The notes: generated from the letters alone by a model not told the origin. A stretch of DNA of 64,000 nucleotides from Serratia sp. DD3 (GCF_000496755.2 NZ_AYKS02000089.1:85980-149979), one strand, 5' to 3'; positions 32,125-42,846 are shown, numbered from the stretch's first letter. Made by a program: numbers and translations.

Positions 32125-33403
32125 TGAGGATCTTCACATAAGCTGAAGCACGGAGTTCCTGCATCCAGGTTTGTGCTTCCTCAGCAAATTTGCGGTTGAA
32201 CAGCATGCGGTAAGCGCGATCTTTCTGTGCGGCATCAGTTTTATCCACTTGGCGAGTATCGATCAATTGGATCAGGTGCCAGCCAAAGGCGGAGTGAACC
32301 GGTTCACTGATCTGGCCTTTCTGCAACTTCAGCAGTGCATCACGGAAGGCAGGATCATAAGCATCTGGCGAACTCCAACCCAGATCTCCCCCTTGTAACG
32401 CCGAACCAGGATCTTGAGAAAGTTGCTTGGCTTTATCTTCAAATTTGGCTTTACCATTCTTGATAGCGGTAGCTACAGCCTGAAGTTTCGCCTGCGCCTG
32501 AGCGTCGGTCATCACGACAGACGGTTTCAAGAGAATATGGCGCGCATGTACTTCGGTGACGGAAATTGACTGGTTGCCACCACGGAGATCGTTAACTTTC
32601 AGGATGTGAAAACCAACACCGGAACGGATAGGACCGACCACATCCCCTTTTTTGGCATTTACCAACCGTTCTGCGAACAGTGTAGGCATTTCCTGTAGTT
32701 TACCCCATCCCATCTGGCCACCTTTCAGGGCCTGTGAGTCGGCGGAGTAGGTGATGGCTAATTTACCGAAATCTGCGCCACCATTAACTTCACCCACCAA
32801 GCGCTTTGCCAGTGTTCCAGCTTGGTTAACTTGCTCTTGAGTCGGGTTTTCTGGCAACGGTATCAGGATATGACTGATATTAACCTCGGTATCTCCGCCA
32901 TTTTGAGCACCGACCTGTTGGGCCAATGCCTCAACTTCCTGTGGCAGGATGTTGACACGACGGCGGACTTCATTGTTACGCACTTCAGCGGTCAGCATTT
33001 CCTTGCGGATTTGTGCGCGGTAGGTGTTGTAGTTTAAGCCTTCATAGGCCAAACGGCTGCGCAACTGATCAACAGACATTTTGTTCTGGGCGGCAATATT
33101 GGCAATCGCTTTATCCACATCGGCATCGCTGGCGGTGATACCCATTTTTTGCGCCATCTGCAACAGAATATTATCCATGATCAGGCGTTCAATGATTTGC
33201 TGACGCAGTTCGCTGTCACCAGGCAACTGTTGCCCTTCTTGCTGCGCGTTGCGTTTCACCGATTGTAATAAACCGTTCACATCGCTCTCGAGTACCACCC
33301 CGTTATTGACCACGGCGACGACTTTATTGACCTCTTGCGGCGCTGCGAATGCCGTATTGGCACAAACCACCAATCCGAGAAGAAACGCTTTCCAGTTCTT
33401 CAT
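32102..33403 (-). CDS. surA: Periplasmic chaperone / peptidyl-prolyl isomerase SurA
   Basis: SurA escorts outer-membrane beta-barrel proteins, including LptD, through the periplasm. From [20 protein letters not shown] the first ~20 residues form a signal peptide cut after AFA. The 433-residue protein has the N-terminal chaperone domain and two parvulin domains ([16 protein letters not shown] near residue 178 and [16 protein letters not shown] near residue 288). A 39-codon upstream extension is not coding. lptD, a SurA client, is directly upstream; pdxA overlaps the 3' end. Confidence 0.97.
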   Translation of the reverse strand: MKNWKAFLLGLVVCANTAFAAPQEVNKVVAVVNNGVVLESDVNGLLQSVKRNAQQEGQQLPGDSELRQQIIERLIMDNILLQMAQKMGITASDADVDKAIANIAAQNKMSVDQLRSRLAYEGLNYNTYRAQIRKEMLTAEVRNNEVRRRVNILPQEVEALAQQVGAQNGGDTEVNISHILIPLPENPTQEQVNQAGTLAKRLVGEVNGGADFGKLAITYSADSQALKGGQMGWGKLQEMPTLFAERLVNAKKGDVVGPIRSGVGFHILKVNDLRGGNQSISVTEVHARHILLKPSVVMTDAQAQAKLQAVATAIKNGKAKFEDKAKQLSQDPGSALQGGDLGWSSPDAYDPAFRDALLKLQKGQISEPVHSAFGWHLIQLIDTRQVDKTDAAQKDRAYRMLFNRKFAEEAQTWMQELRASAYVKILNGSNAQH

Positions 33404-33485
33404 ACATTTCCCGTTATTTAATCCGCAATTGCGGGTGAAAGTTTTTATTTTCAATCTGTTATACCTGTCCTGGGCATAAAATACA

Positions 33486-35822
33486 TCAGAATGCACGTTG
33501 ATAAGGCAGAATGCCTGCACGTAACATTCCGTTAGTACCCAGGCTGTGATCGTTACCTAGGCCACGGAGTTCAACACTGACTGTATACCGATTATCATAT
33601 TTACTGCTTTGGTTGACATTATCCCACTCAGTGATCTTACGTTCATAACCGAGATTAATTGCCCAACAGCAGGTGTTATAGCGCAGACCTACCAAGCGGT
33701 TTGCCGTCTGTTGGGCCCGGGTATCATAATAATAACCTGCCACCACCGCCCAACGATCCGCCACTGGCCAGCCACCGATCAAGCCAACTTGTGAAATACC
33801 TTCCTGATAGCCTGGGTTGCTGATATTTGGCAACGTAGTAGCAATATACTCTGGGCTGGCATAGCGGTAGTTTAATTGCACTACGCGATTTTCGTCCTGA
33901 CGATATTCCACTATCGCATCACCTAACGCAAAGCTGCTCAGGCGGGTATCATATTGCACGCCCCCACGCAGGCCCCAACGTTGATCGATCTTCCAATAAG
34001 TATCACCCGCCCAGACAACACTGCCGATATCTTTATTGTTATCAAATTCGCGATATTGCTCCCCAGTACGTGAATGGCTGAGATAGTAGATTTGACCCAC
34101 AGAAACGTTAAAACGTTCCACTAACTCATCATCATAAATTCGCGAGGTGACCCCGGTTGCGAAACGATTTTGTGATGCGATACGATCTAACCCACTGTAG
34201 GAGCGATCACGGAACAGGCCAGAATAGTCCGTCTGTAGCAGTGTTGAGTCATAGGTATAAATATTGCCTTGGTCGCGATATGGCACGTAGAGATACTGCA
34301 GCCGTGGTTCGATGGTCTGGGTATAGTCTGGTGACAAGGCCATGCCTCGCTCAAAAACCACTTTGCCATCGGTTTTGAACTGTGGCAGCAGGCGATTGAC
34401 CGACTCATCCAGATCTGAATGTGCCGCAAAACCGTTTGGAATATCTTGTTGGAAATGAGTTGCCATCACTTTGGCTTGAGTATTCAGACTCCCCCAACTG
34501 TTACCTAATGGCAGGCTCACTGCCGGCTCAATATGCCAGCGAGTGGCTTTCGGGTTATCCGGGTTGACGGTAGTGAACTTGGCGACCTGGGCGTAAGTAT
34601 GCAGGTCAAAGGGGCCAATATCTGTTTTGTAATAGTTGATATCCAACTGCGGTTGAGAACGGTAGGCATTTTCGTTACCGCCCGCAGGGAAAACCTGGAA
34701 CTGCCTGGATGACAACGCGGTATCCCAGTTTTCATTGGCGTAACCGAGACTGAATTTTTGCGTTGCGTAACCGTCAGTGGTGGTTCCATATTGTGAGGTG
34801 AGATCCGTAAAGTAATAAGAATCACTGACTCTGGTGTAGTCAACGCTAAAACGCCACACCTTGGCCATTACGCCGCTATGGCCCCAGTAAAACAGCCAAC
34901 GCTTACTGTCATTGGATTCGCCATGGTCGTTCTCATATTGACGATCACTGGGCAGCCAATCCAGGGCAATAGTCCCCAAGCCGGGTTGCAGCAGATAACG
35001 GAACTCGTTCTGCCACTGCAGGCCACGCTCTGTCATATAGTGTGACGTAATAGTGGCATCAAAGTTGGGAGCAATGTTCCAGTAATAGGGCAACAGGAAT
35101 TCGAAACCATTATTGCTACTATATTTGGCGTTCGGGATCAAAAAACCTGAACGGCGCTTGTTGCCTATCGGCAATTGCATATAAGGGCTGTAGAACACCG
35201 GCACATTACCAATCTTGAAGCGGGCATTCCATATTTCGGCAACTTGTTCTTCTCGGTCCTGGATAACTTCAGATCCGACCACGCTCCAGCTGTTATCTCC
35301 TGGCAAACAGGAGGTAAAGGAGCCATTTTCCAAAATGGTATAGCGGTTTTCACCACGCATCTTCATTTTGTCGGCTTCGCCGCGCCCTTGGCGCCCCACC
35401 AACTGGTATTCACCCTGATAAACATCAGTATCTTTGGTGTTCAGGTTTGACCAGGCTTTCGGGCCTTTCAGTTTGATCTGATTATCCGCGTAATGCACAT
35501 CACCGGTGGCGGTGACGGTGCGGATAGGGTTCGGTTGACCCTCTTTTTGCGTTTGGTTCAGATCAACTTGTTCGGCTAGCAGCCTGCTGTTGCCTTGTTC
35601 AATATCCACATTGCCGGTGAATTGGGCATTATCAGGGAAATTGGCATGGGCGCTCTCAGAACGAATGGTGACAGGTAAGCTGTCAGGAGAGCCGGTAACA
35701 AGGGGCTTATCGTAAATAGGTACACCGAGCATACATTGCTCAGTCAAGTCAGCGACGGCATACTGGCTATAAATTGCTGACCAAATCAATGTGGCCAGCA
35801 GTGTGGGGAAACATTTTTTCAT
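33486..35822 (-). CDS. lptD: LPS-assembly outer-membrane protein LptD
   Basis: LptD with the lipoprotein LptE inserts lipopolysaccharide into the outer leaflet. From [20 protein letters not shown] (start 35822) it has 778 residues. It has a signal peptide ending near AVA, a periplasmic OstA/beta-jellyroll domain and a large beta-barrel ending LPYQRAF with a terminal Phe. The cysteines for the essential disulfides are visible: one in EQCMLGV, one in FTSCLPGDN, and the pair in [12 protein letters not shown] 15-codon upstream extension is not supported. It heads the operon with surA 82 bases downstream. Confidence 0.97.
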   Translation of the reverse strand: MKKCFPTLLATLIWSAIYSQYAVADLTEQCMLGVPIYDKPLVTGSPDSLPVTIRSESAHANFPDNAQFTGNVDIEQGNSRLLAEQVDLNQTQKEGQPNPIRTVTATGDVHYADNQIKLKGPKAWSNLNTKDTDVYQGEYQLVGRQGRGEADKMKMRGENRYTILENGSFTSCLPGDNSWSVVGSEVIQDREEQVAEIWNARFKIGNVPVFYSPYMQLPIGNKRRSGFLIPNAKYSSNNGFEFLLPYYWNIAPNFDATITSHYMTERGLQWQNEFRYLLQPGLGTIALDWLPSDRQYENDHGESNDSKRWLFYWGHSGVMAKVWRFSVDYTRVSDSYYFTDLTSQYGTTTDGYATQKFSLGYANENWDTALSSRQFQVFPAGGNENAYRSQPQLDINYYKTDIGPFDLHTYAQVAKFTTVNPDNPKATRWHIEPAVSLPLGNSWGSLNTQAKVMATHFQQDIPNGFAAHSDLDESVNRLLPQFKTDGKVVFERGMALSPDYTQTIEPRLQYLYVPYRDQGNIYTYDSTLLQTDYSGLFRDRSYSGLDRIASQNRFATGVTSRIYDDELVERFNVSVGQIYYLSHSRTGEQYREFDNNKDIGSVVWAGDTYWKIDQRWGLRGGVQYDTRLSSFALGDAIVEYRQDENRVVQLNYRYASPEYIATTLPNISNPGYQEGISQVGLIGGWPVADRWAVVAGYYYDTRAQQTANRLVGLRYNTCCWAINLGYERKITEWDNVNQSSKYDNRYTVSVELRGLGNDHSLGTNGMLRAGILPYQRAF

Positions 35823-35908
35823 ACGCGTTTTTTGGTGTTCCGTTATCCGAAGCGTCATGTCCAGCAAATGATTCAGAGACTATATCATGCATCAACGTTG
35901 CGCTAGTG

Positions 35909-35990
35909 TTATACCTTTCATACGTCAAATTGCTTGAGTGTTGCTTGCATCCGTTCGCACCAGTCACATCGTAGGCGCTTGAATGACGAC
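35909..35990. repeat. Degenerate ERIC-end fragment in the lptD-djlA spacer
   Basis: ATACCTTTCATACGTCAAAT resembles the ERIC terminal arm, and CACCAGTCACAT may be a remnant of its core. The opposite arm is not clear. It lies in the 373-bp divergent spacer of lptD and djlA, which otherwise should hold the two promoters; no coding frame is seen. Confidence 0.35.
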
Positions 35991-36195
35991 AAGTATAAAC
36001 CTTGCTGTCGACAACACCGACGTTAGGCGTAGCGATAAATGACAGGTATGATAATCGAATTCTTGGAAAAAATCGCCTTACCCCTTGCGTATAAATAAGG
36101 GAATTACACCAAAATAATTGGAGTTCATCCTGGTAAGGCGGCAACACTTCAATCAACCCGTGGTGTGCGATTGACAATTTACAGTTGGGGAGTCT

Positions 36196-37023
36196 ATGCA
36201 GTATTGGGGAAAACTACTCGGAGTGATTATCGCTGTCTGGTCTGGAGCGGGATTCTGGGGGATTATTTTAGGGCTGATTATCGGCCAGATGATTGATACT
36301 GCGCTTTATAACAAACGCAACCAGGGTTTTTTTGCCAATCAGCAAGCGCGGCAGGCGCTATTCTTCCGTACCACTTTCCAGGTTATGGGGCACCTGACTA
36401 AATCGAAAGGGCGGGTGACCGAGGCAGATATCCAAATAGCCAACCTGTTTATGGACCGTTTGCAACTGCATGGCGAGGCCAGAACCGCGGCACAGCAAGC
36501 TTTCCGTGAGGGTAAGCAGAATCAATTTCCATTGCGGGAAACATTACAGCAATTACGCAGTATCTGCGTGGGTCGTTTTGACTTGATTCGGATGTTTTTG
36601 GAAATTCAAATCCAGGCGGCATTTGCTGACGGTTCACTCCATCCCAATGAGCGGGATGTCCTGTATGTCATTGCCGAAGAGCTGGGGATTTCACATAGCC
36701 AGTTCGATCAGTTTCTCAACATGATGGAAGGTGGCCGCCAGTTTGGTGGCGGGCAGGGGCAGCACAGTTACGGTTCCCAAGGGGGGTATCAACAGGCCCA
36801 ACGGGGCCCGACGCTACAGGATGCCTGCAAGGTCTTGGGCGTTAACAGCAATGATGATGCCGCTGTCATCAAACGTGCCTATCGCAAACTGATGAGCGAA
36901 CACCACCCAGATAAACTGGTGGCGAAAGGATTACCGCCACAAATGATGGAAATGGCCAAACAGAAAGCGCAAGAAATTCAGGCGGCTTATGACTTGATTA
37001 AACATGAAAAAGGCTTCAAGTAG
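36196..37023 (+). CDS. djlA: Membrane-anchored J-domain co-chaperone DjlA
   Basis: DjlA is an inner-membrane DnaK co-chaperone linked to the Rcs envelope-stress response. The 275-residue protein begins with the single membrane helix ([21 protein letters not shown], split as [11 protein letters not shown] and [10 protein letters not shown]), then a TerB-like helical domain, a Gly/Gln-rich linker ([17 protein letters not shown]), and a C-terminal J domain with the HPD motif in [12 protein letters not shown]. Length and order match E. coli DjlA (271). Confidence 0.96.
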   Translation: MQYWGKLLGVIIAVWSGAGFWGIILGLIIGQMIDTALYNKRNQGFFANQQARQALFFRTTFQVMGHLTKSKGRVTEADIQIANLFMDRLQLHGEARTAAQQAFREGKQNQFPLRETLQQLRSICVGRFDLIRMFLEIQIQAAFADGSLHPNERDVLYVIAEELGISHSQFDQFLNMMEGGRQFGGGQGQHSYGSQGGYQQAQRGPTLQDACKVLGVNSNDDAAVIKRAYRKLMSEHHPDKLVAKGLPPQMMEMAKQKAQEIQAAYDLIKHEKGFK

Positions 37024-37076
37024 CCGCACAGGGAATGACTCAGATATAGGGCATGAGTCCGGTATTAAGCCGGCGC

Positions 37077-37697
37077 TTAAAAATCGGCGTCGGCTCGGAA
37101 ATTCATGGATGTGTGGAACTCTGGGTGAGTGATGCGCAACTCTTGGGCATGTAGTTGTAGGCGCTCTGCCATGGATTTGGCCTCGGGGTGCGCGTAGAAG
37201 CCATCTCCGAGGATCGGGTGCCCCAATGCCAGCATATGAACACGCAATTGGTGGGAGCGCCCGGTGATCGGGGTCAGTTTTACTCGCGTACTGCCATCCG
37301 CATCACGGGAAAGTACTTGATAGTGGGTTTGCGCCGCTTTACCGGTGGTAAAACAGACTTTCTGCAGCGGACGGTTCGGCCAATCACAAATCAGCGGCAA
37401 ATCCACTAATCCTTCGTCTAATTCTATATGGCCCCAGACCCAGGCAATGTAGCATTTCTCTGGTTCACGCTCACGGAACTGACGCTTTAGCTCACGCTCA
37501 GCAGCCTTGGTTAGCGCGACAACAATCACCCCACTGGTCGCCATATCCAGACGATGTACCGATTGCGCCGCGGGAAATTCCGCCTGGACACGTGCCAGCA
37601 CACTGTCATGATTTTCTGGTGCTCGCCCCGGTACAGAAAGCAACCCGCTGGGCTTATTGACCACGATAATATGCTGGTCTTGGTAAATAATGTTCAT
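37077..37697 (-). CDS. rluA: Dual-specificity pseudouridine synthase A
   Basis: RluA makes pseudouridine 746 in 23S rRNA and pseudouridine 32 in several tRNAs. The 206-residue protein carries the catalytic motif HRLDMATSGVIV (near residues 47-58), and TPITGRSHQLRVHM in the C-terminal part. It is slightly shorter than E. coli RluA (219), mainly at the N-terminus. In E. coli it is followed by rapA; here about 12 kb of accessory DNA intervenes. Confidence 0.95.
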   Translation of the reverse strand: MNIIYQDQHIIVVNKPSGLLSVPGRAPENHDSVLARVQAEFPAAQSVHRLDMATSGVIVVALTKAAERELKRQFREREPEKCYIAWVWGHIELDEGLVDLPLICDWPNRPLQKVCFTTGKAAQTHYQVLSRDADGSTRVKLTPITGRSHQLRVHMLALGHPILGDGFYAHPEAKSMAERLQLHAQELRITHPEFHTSMNFRADADF

Positions 37698-38018
37698 ATT
37701 TATGGTTCTTTACTTGGCTTTTTTGTTTTATTTTAATGGGTTAACGGATTAGTCAAATATTTGCATGCTCGCTTTATCTCATCACCAGCACAGTTAACCA
37801 ACGTCATTGAAGTAACGTCCCCCACTGATGTAGACAAAGCGGATGAGGGTGAAAACCGGAGATTACCAACCACGGGTGGCGCTAATGGCGCATTCTACGC
37901 GAACTCTGTGCTGCTGACGAGTTTGCTCTTGGGTTTGGCGAGTGGGATGAAAATAAGGCAACTTGGTATGGTTTGCGTAAGCGAGTCTGATGTAGGAAAA
38001 GGGGATACTGGCCTCGTT
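37698..38018. other. Left flank of the island, no intact gene
   Basis: A 321-bp stretch between the rluA start and the integrase remnant. A plus-strand frame is open from 37761, but its N-terminal part does not resemble any family I know. Another frame at about 37917-37983 reads DEFALGFGEWDENKATWYGLRKRV and then hits a stop. It looks like decayed mobile-element DNA. The rluA promoter must lie at the left end. Confidence 0.4.
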
Positions 38019-38182
38019 GCCGGTAGGCGTGGGCGTATTGTATGCCCCAGTGAGGTGGCAGAAGCTGTTTTAGGCCACTCCCACAAGGGTATTGAGATAT
38101 CTACGATCTCTTTAGCTACGAAAAAGAATGTAAGGTCTGGTTGCAAAAATGGGCGGATTATATTGATACGTTGAAGGCATGA
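38019..38182 (+). pseudogene. C-terminal remnant of a phage-type tyrosine integrase
   Basis: The plus strand reads SEVAEAVLGHSHKGIE up to about 38096, then continues one frame over as YDLFSYEKECKVWLQKW and ADYIDTLKA, stopping at 38182. Together this is the usual C-terminus of P4-like tyrosine recombinases, where the LGH motif is followed by a YDxYxY catalytic-tyrosine segment. A frameshift separates the two pieces and the N-terminal catalytic region is missing. It marks the left end of the island as a former integrative element. No tRNA gene or attachment repeat was recognised beside it. Confidence 0.7.
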
Positions 38183-38446
38183 ATTAGTCGTTCTCAATTT
38201 GACTCTGCTAACCATCCGATCATTTGCATAGCATTACGCACTTTAGATTTTAGTCAGAGCTTTCACACAGCCTGAGCGAGATATAGACGTTAATGTTTAG
38301 TATTTATGGGCATTAGCCGTTAGTTTAGTGATGCCGAATCGCGATCGGAGATGCATGTGAAATTATGAGTGACTGTAAGCCATTTAGATTTGAGTATAAA
38401 AAATGGGCATAATAAAAGTGCCCAAATGGTCGAAGGATACATACCA

Positions 38447-41400
38447 CTATTTATCTGAATTAAACATAGATGCTCTTTTTATTATTTTATAATAAGAGGG
38501 GTTTTCCTCATCCTTCTCAAAATCAAAGAATAACTGATTATCTCTTAATGCTGTTAATAACCTTTGATTGGTTTCATCAACCTCAATTTTAGGTTTTCCT
38601 CGCCCCAATATTTTACTAAATTCCAGTAAATCAATCATATCAAGATACTCTTTGCAGGCCGTCTTACTTAAACGCTTACTCGGTAACAAGGCGATTAATA
38701 GTGCTATTTTATCTTGCTTATCCAGCTCCTCTTTGGTAAACAATTCTTTTATTAATGCTTCAGAAACATTATCGGAATCTGCTATCAATACTGATATATT
38801 TTGTATTGCTCGATTCAGAATAATCGATTGAGTGGATGCTCCCCAAGTTTTATAAGATGATGTCAAGCTTAAGAGCTCACTTGATTCGAAATTATTTTTT
38901 AAAATATAATCATTAACGGCAGGAGAGTATTCTTTCCCATCAATAGCAATTGGCGTTTTAATAAATCCGAGTAACTTTAATTTTATATTATCATCAACCT
39001 TAAAAGAAAGTATCGATATAGCTTCATCTAAAGAAAATCTCTCTTCTGTCATCATTTCAACGTAGGTTTCTATATTATTTTGGATGTAATAAAAAAGCTG
39101 TTCGGGATAATTCTCCCGTATAAATTCAAGTGAATCTATATTCATGCGAATAATGCTCTTATCTATTAATATTTTTAATTTATCGCCTGCGATACCGCTA
39201 ACACTAAAGGCTGTTTTATAAATTAGCTTTAGCGAACAGATTAACTTCTCATATTTATCATTTGATAAATTGCTACAGATAATAAACGCTCTAAACAGTT
39301 TTCTTCTTTGCTCGTCTTCAATATCGATTTTTTCAAAATTTAGTTTTGTATCACTTCTATTGATAAATGCGATAAGTGAATTATCTAGCCCATCAACATT
39401 TGCAAAGTAAGATACTATATTTTCTTCAGAACAAACTGCTATATCTTTATCCAACAACGATAACCATAAGGATTCATCCTCAACCTCACTTAGAGATGTC
39501 ACAGAGGTTTGCAAAAAATTTGTATATCTATCTTTTTGCTCATCCGATATTTCCTCATTATTGAGGACAGATAAAACAATACTTTCATCATCCATAATTG
39601 AGTCATTACAGCTAGATAATACAGTATCGATATAGTCACCAATATGATCATTAACATAGTTCGCCAGAGGAGACTCAGGCTGTGACATCACTAATGTATA
39701 GTTTTTATGGCGAATATCGTCTTTATTACTAATCTGATATACCTCACTTAACATTAAGGCCAGGTTGGCAACGTTAATGTTATAAAGTGAATTTTGATAA
39801 ACTGCATCAAAGAGTACTTTATTTGCACTATCAAAATTAATACTGGCAAAAGAGACATTAAGTAGCTTAAAACCACTAATTAATTTGTCAACCTTAGGCT
39901 CTGCTATTGCCAAATAATCTGCTGAATCAGAGATATAATTGGTTAAACAATCATCAATATTAATGGACTCAATGGTATTATTAGAAGAATAATAAAATGT
40001 GCCTACTGAGTAACGCTTAACCCAATCAACAGAAAACCCACTCTCTTTAAAGGAATAAGAAAAAAATTCAGGCCACAGCGTGTTTAATTTATTAATAAAG
40101 ACAGTCTGAGCCCTATCCGTTTCAAAGTAGTCACGAATGAATTCTACTCTTCGATCTTCTCTAAACTGTTTAAATAAGCGTTTTATTAAATTCACATGGA
40201 CCGGCGTTTGAAGCAGGTAAGCTAATAGATCAAAATTAAGTGCCTCTTCCTGTTCAAAATCCACCTCTCTAAGACGAGCAACAACCAACTTGGGGTTCTT
40301 GAGTTTATAAGTGGACTCTTTACCTTTTTTATCGGTAATACTGCGTAAAAACATTTTATCAACGCGGCTCAGACTATGCTCATAAAAATAGGTCATATAG
40401 TCAGCATAGGTTTCATCAATATAGCCATCGCGGATAAGGTACTTAAGTAAGTCAAAATACTCATTGCTTTTTATTTCATTAAAGTCTAGTTTCTTACCAA
40501 TTTCATTGGTATAGGTAACTTTAAACACTGCGTCAATATTTTCTCTTGTTATTATTTCTTTAAGTTTTTTATTTCTAGAGTCAACTAAATCTTCTTTTAA
40601 TTTAGATAAAATCTCATTAATTTCTTCTATTTTACCATTAAATTTGTTTTCAACATTTTCTTTTCTAGACTTCTTTTTATTTTCTATTTCAGTTATTTTA
40701 GCCTGATAAAATTGAGGGTTTTTTCTATATGAATATAACTCTTCATCATATATAGTATCAACCTCATTACTAGAGTTTAGTATTTCATTATTTATTGCAT
40801 CAATCTCTTTCTTTCTATCATTAATATCATTTTCTATTTTTTCAATCTCCGAAATAATCAGTCTTTCTTTTTCATTAAATATAGCAAAAACCATTCCCTG
40901 GTTGAGCTGTAATTCACTAAAATCCTTAGGAAAAATATTTTTATAGGCAATGACAGCTAGCATTTTATTACAGTCAAGCTCGGTTATATTTAATCTATAG
41001 TAATACACCAAAAATTCATTATAGATATTCTTCAGTATCCTCATGTCATCAATATATAATGAAAGTCCTTGTAAGAATCTTTCATTGAATAATGATAAAA
41101 TATCACCTTGCTTAAAGATATCGATAAACTGATCGTAAGAGTTAGAGCTATCAACAACCGGAATAACAGGGATAATATAGTCAAAAAACTTGGTTCTATC
41201 TTTAGAAGTAAAAATATCATCGCGAAGTAAATAAATGAAACGTAACGTCATTTTTTTATGTCCTGTCAGACTTCGTTGAATATTAACCAGTCTATTCACT
41301 TCATGAAGGCGTTCAAAGATATAATTTTTATTAAAGCGGTCCATATCTTCAAAAATGATGGCGTCAGCGTCAACATTCTCGAAAAGATATAATACCTCAT

Positions 41401-42079
41401 TTAAATACCGGTCAAAATAAGACTCTTCACTCTCTTCAAAAATATCTATTTCATTGCCTTGTAAGCTTATTTTTCGCAGCATGTTCCTGTTTTTTTGCGT
41501 TCTAATTAAGACATGTATAAATATACAAGATAAAATGGTGAATATTGCACCACTAATTAATAGGGAATCATAATTTGTGGAGAGTATTAAAAAATTCTTT
41601 AACCAACCATCAGATAACAATGAGACAAAGCGATGCCATTTATCAAACAGTATTATATGTAATGTCATTGCAATAAAAAGCACTATAAAAAAATTATTTT
41701 TAGCAACACTTTTAGATTCTAACTTTTTCTTTACTTTAAAATTTGTTTGAGGGATTTTATCAGAATTAATTTGGTGAATTAACTGGTTAAGAATTTTACC
41801 TTCTAATGTGGTTTCATTATTGGGTTTCTCGGTTTTACTGCCTTCAGCCTGATCTGTTACTCTAAAATGGGCAAGTGAAATATGAACAAATTTTATTTTT
41901 GGATGGTTTTTCTTATAGGATTCGACAAGACTACTTTTTCCTGCGCTGTATTGCCCTGATATTGCGATATTTTTTAGGTCGTCATTGTCAAAAACAAAAT
42001 CTATAGCATTTTTATATATACCCAGCTTAACATCGTTGACAGGCGTTAATTTTTGGAATTTATAGCTGTTATCACCCAT
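38447..42079 (-). CDS. Large membrane-anchored P-loop NTPase, YobI/KAP type
   Basis: This 1210-residue protein has a Walker A motif in ISGQYSAGKSSLVESY (near residues 41-56). Two hydrophobic helices follow (about residues 129-146 and 172-193). The Walker B-like ADAIIFEDMDRFNKNY lies near residue 239. A membrane insert between Walker A and B is the hallmark of KAP-type NTPases, a group that includes the T7-excluding PifA; the N-terminal part looks like the YobI ATPase domain. Residues ~405-510 form a Lys/Glu-rich coiled coil, and the last ~650 residues are helical without a motif I recognise. The gene is clearly AT-rich compared with rluA and rapA. GAAGGGA precedes the ATG. Function is not known; phage defence is an inference from fold and island context. 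Confidence 0.75.
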   Translation of the reverse strand: MGDNSYKFQKLTPVNDVKLGIYKNAIDFVFDNDDLKNIAISGQYSAGKSSLVESYKKNHPKIKFVHISLAHFRVTDQAEGSKTEKPNNETTLEGKILNQLIHQINSDKIPQTNFKVKKKLESKSVAKNNFFIVLFIAMTLHIILFDKWHRFVSLLSDGWLKNFLILSTNYDSLLISGAIFTILSCIFIHVLIRTQKNRNMLRKISLQGNEIDIFEESEESYFDRYLNEVLYLFENVDADAIIFEDMDRFNKNYIFERLHEVNRLVNIQRSLTGHKKMTLRFIYLLRDDIFTSKDRTKFFDYIIPVIPVVDSSNSYDQFIDIFKQGDILSLFNERFLQGLSLYIDDMRILKNIYNEFLVYYYRLNITELDCNKMLAVIAYKNIFPKDFSELQLNQGMVFAIFNEKERLIISEIEKIENDINDRKKEIDAINNEILNSSNEVDTIYDEELYSYRKNPQFYQAKITEIENKKKSRKENVENKFNGKIEEINEILSKLKEDLVDSRNKKLKEIITRENIDAVFKVTYTNEIGKKLDFNEIKSNEYFDLLKYLIRDGYIDETYADYMTYFYEHSLSRVDKMFLRSITDKKGKESTYKLKNPKLVVARLREVDFEQEEALNFDLLAYLLQTPVHVNLIKRLFKQFREDRRVEFIRDYFETDRAQTVFINKLNTLWPEFFSYSFKESGFSVDWVKRYSVGTFYYSSNNTIESINIDDCLTNYISDSADYLAIAEPKVDKLISGFKLLNVSFASINFDSANKVLFDAVYQNSLYNINVANLALMLSEVYQISNKDDIRHKNYTLVMSQPESPLANYVNDHIGDYIDTVLSSCNDSIMDDESIVLSVLNNEEISDEQKDRYTNFLQTSVTSLSEVEDESLWLSLLDKDIAVCSEENIVSYFANVDGLDNSLIAFINRSDTKLNFEKIDIEDEQRRKLFRAFIICSNLSNDKYEKLICSLKLIYKTAFSVSGIAGDKLKILIDKSIIRMNIDSLEFIRENYPEQLFYYIQNNIETYVEMMTEERFSLDEAISILSFKVDDNIKLKLLGFIKTPIAIDGKEYSPAVNDYILKNNFESSELLSLTSSYKTWGASTQSIILNRAIQNISVLIADSDNVSEALIKELFTKEELDKQDKIALLIALLPSKRLSKTACKEYLDMIDLLEFSKILGRGKPKIEVDETNQRLLTALRDNQLFFDFEKDEENPSYYKIIKRASMFNSDK

Positions 42080-42149
42080 TGATATCCCTTCCCATCTTCA
42101 CCAGCAACTTACTGGCATGAATTCATATAGATAAAAAACATCCTCGCAT

Positions 42150-42155
42150 ATTATA
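42150..42155 (-). promoter_or_regulatory. Possible -10 box for the YobI-like gene
   Basis: A perfect TATAAT on the minus strand lies 70 bases before the ATG at 42079, within the spacer after the small upstream gene. The -35 region 17 bases upstream (TGCATC) is poor. It suggests the NTPase gene has its own weak or regulated promoter. Confidence 0.4.
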
Positions 42156-42208
42156 ACAAAGATAACGCGAAAGATGCACAAAGCTTGGCTGACAGTTCCA
42201 TCGCGCTT

Positions 42209-42439
42209 CTATCGGTGCGTTGATGGAATCGGATATCTTTGTGCTGGGAGAAATAGCGTTTCGATCCCTTGTTCCATCTGCACCGAGCCAAACAGCGAAT
42301 AGTCTTGACCTGGCCATTCCAAGCCGTTCATAAGGTGTTCTTGCAACCGACTGAAGAAGTCTTGCATATCGCCTTTTTTAACCAGGTGGTTCACATGGCA
42401 ATAGCGAGTCTCAAACTCCACGGGAATAAGGCAGGTCAA
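42209..42439 (-). CDS. Small hypothetical protein upstream of the NTPase gene
   Basis: A 76-codon frame from a TTG at 42439 (or a GTG a few codons later, giving VEFETRYCHVNHLVKKGDM). It has a balanced, charged composition with LEWPGQDYSLFGSVQMEQG and no signal peptide or membrane helix. I do not recognise the family. It follows the next frame by 11 bases and precedes the YobI-like gene by 130 bases, all on the minus strand. It may be a real small gene (for example an immunity- or antitoxin-sized protein) or a decayed fragment; the weak start argues for caution. Confidence 0.4.
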   Translation of the reverse strand: MTCLIPVEFETRYCHVNHLVKKGDMQDFFSRLQEHLMNGLEWPGQDYSLFGSVQMEQGIETLFLPAQRYPIPSTHR

Positions 42440-42450
42440 TTAATGTTAAC

Positions 42451-42747
42451 TTAGTGCTTCAACATAATCACTAAAAACGGATGCTGCCAATCCCCATCAT
42501 TGATCAAGCAGTAAGAAACAAACCCATCGTGCTCTAACGCGCATATCAGCTCCGGATGAGCGCTTACAAACTCATAAACAGCCCAGCTTTCTAGACCTTG
42601 CAGCATATGGGAGAGCAGCTTGCGCCTCCACCGCTTACCCGTCGCCACGCATTTGTAAGTACAGTTGAAGGTCTGGCCCACAGCATTGGTGATACACTTC
42701 CCATGGCGATTAGTTTTACTAGTAGCTTCATAAACGTCGAGTATCAT
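42451..42747 (-). CDS. Small hypothetical protein, first gene of the minus-strand group
   Basis: A 98-residue frame starting ATG at 42747 with GAAG close upstream. It is rich in Cys, His and Trp (RHGKCITNAVGQTFNCTYKC) and has a basic patch GKRWRRKLL. No membrane helix is evident and I do not recognise the family. The two CxxxC-like spacings could be accidental. It is transcribed toward the smaller frame at 42209-42439 and then the YobI-like NTPase gene, so it might belong to the same unit. Confidence 0.4.
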   Translation of the reverse strand: MILDVYEATSKTNRHGKCITNAVGQTFNCTYKCVATGKRWRRKLLSHMLQGLESWAVYEFVSAHPELICALEHDGFVSYCLINDGDWQHPFLVIMLKH

Positions 42748-42846
42748 TCATTCTTCAAGTGATGATTAATTGTCAAATAAGGTATGATTTTGGCTATGTT
42801 CACATTCTGATAAATCAGTTAACCCGCTGTTAAAAAGGAATTTATT

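Noticed and set aside
37761..38174. An intact 137-codon gene at the left island end
   Set aside because: Only its last third resembles an integrase, and the true continuation lies in another frame; the rest has no known similarity. I treat it as a remnant.
42123..42317. A 64-codon minus-strand frame overlapping the small gene at 42209-42439
   Set aside because: It overlaps in another frame and runs through the TATAAT-containing spacer; likely a shadow.
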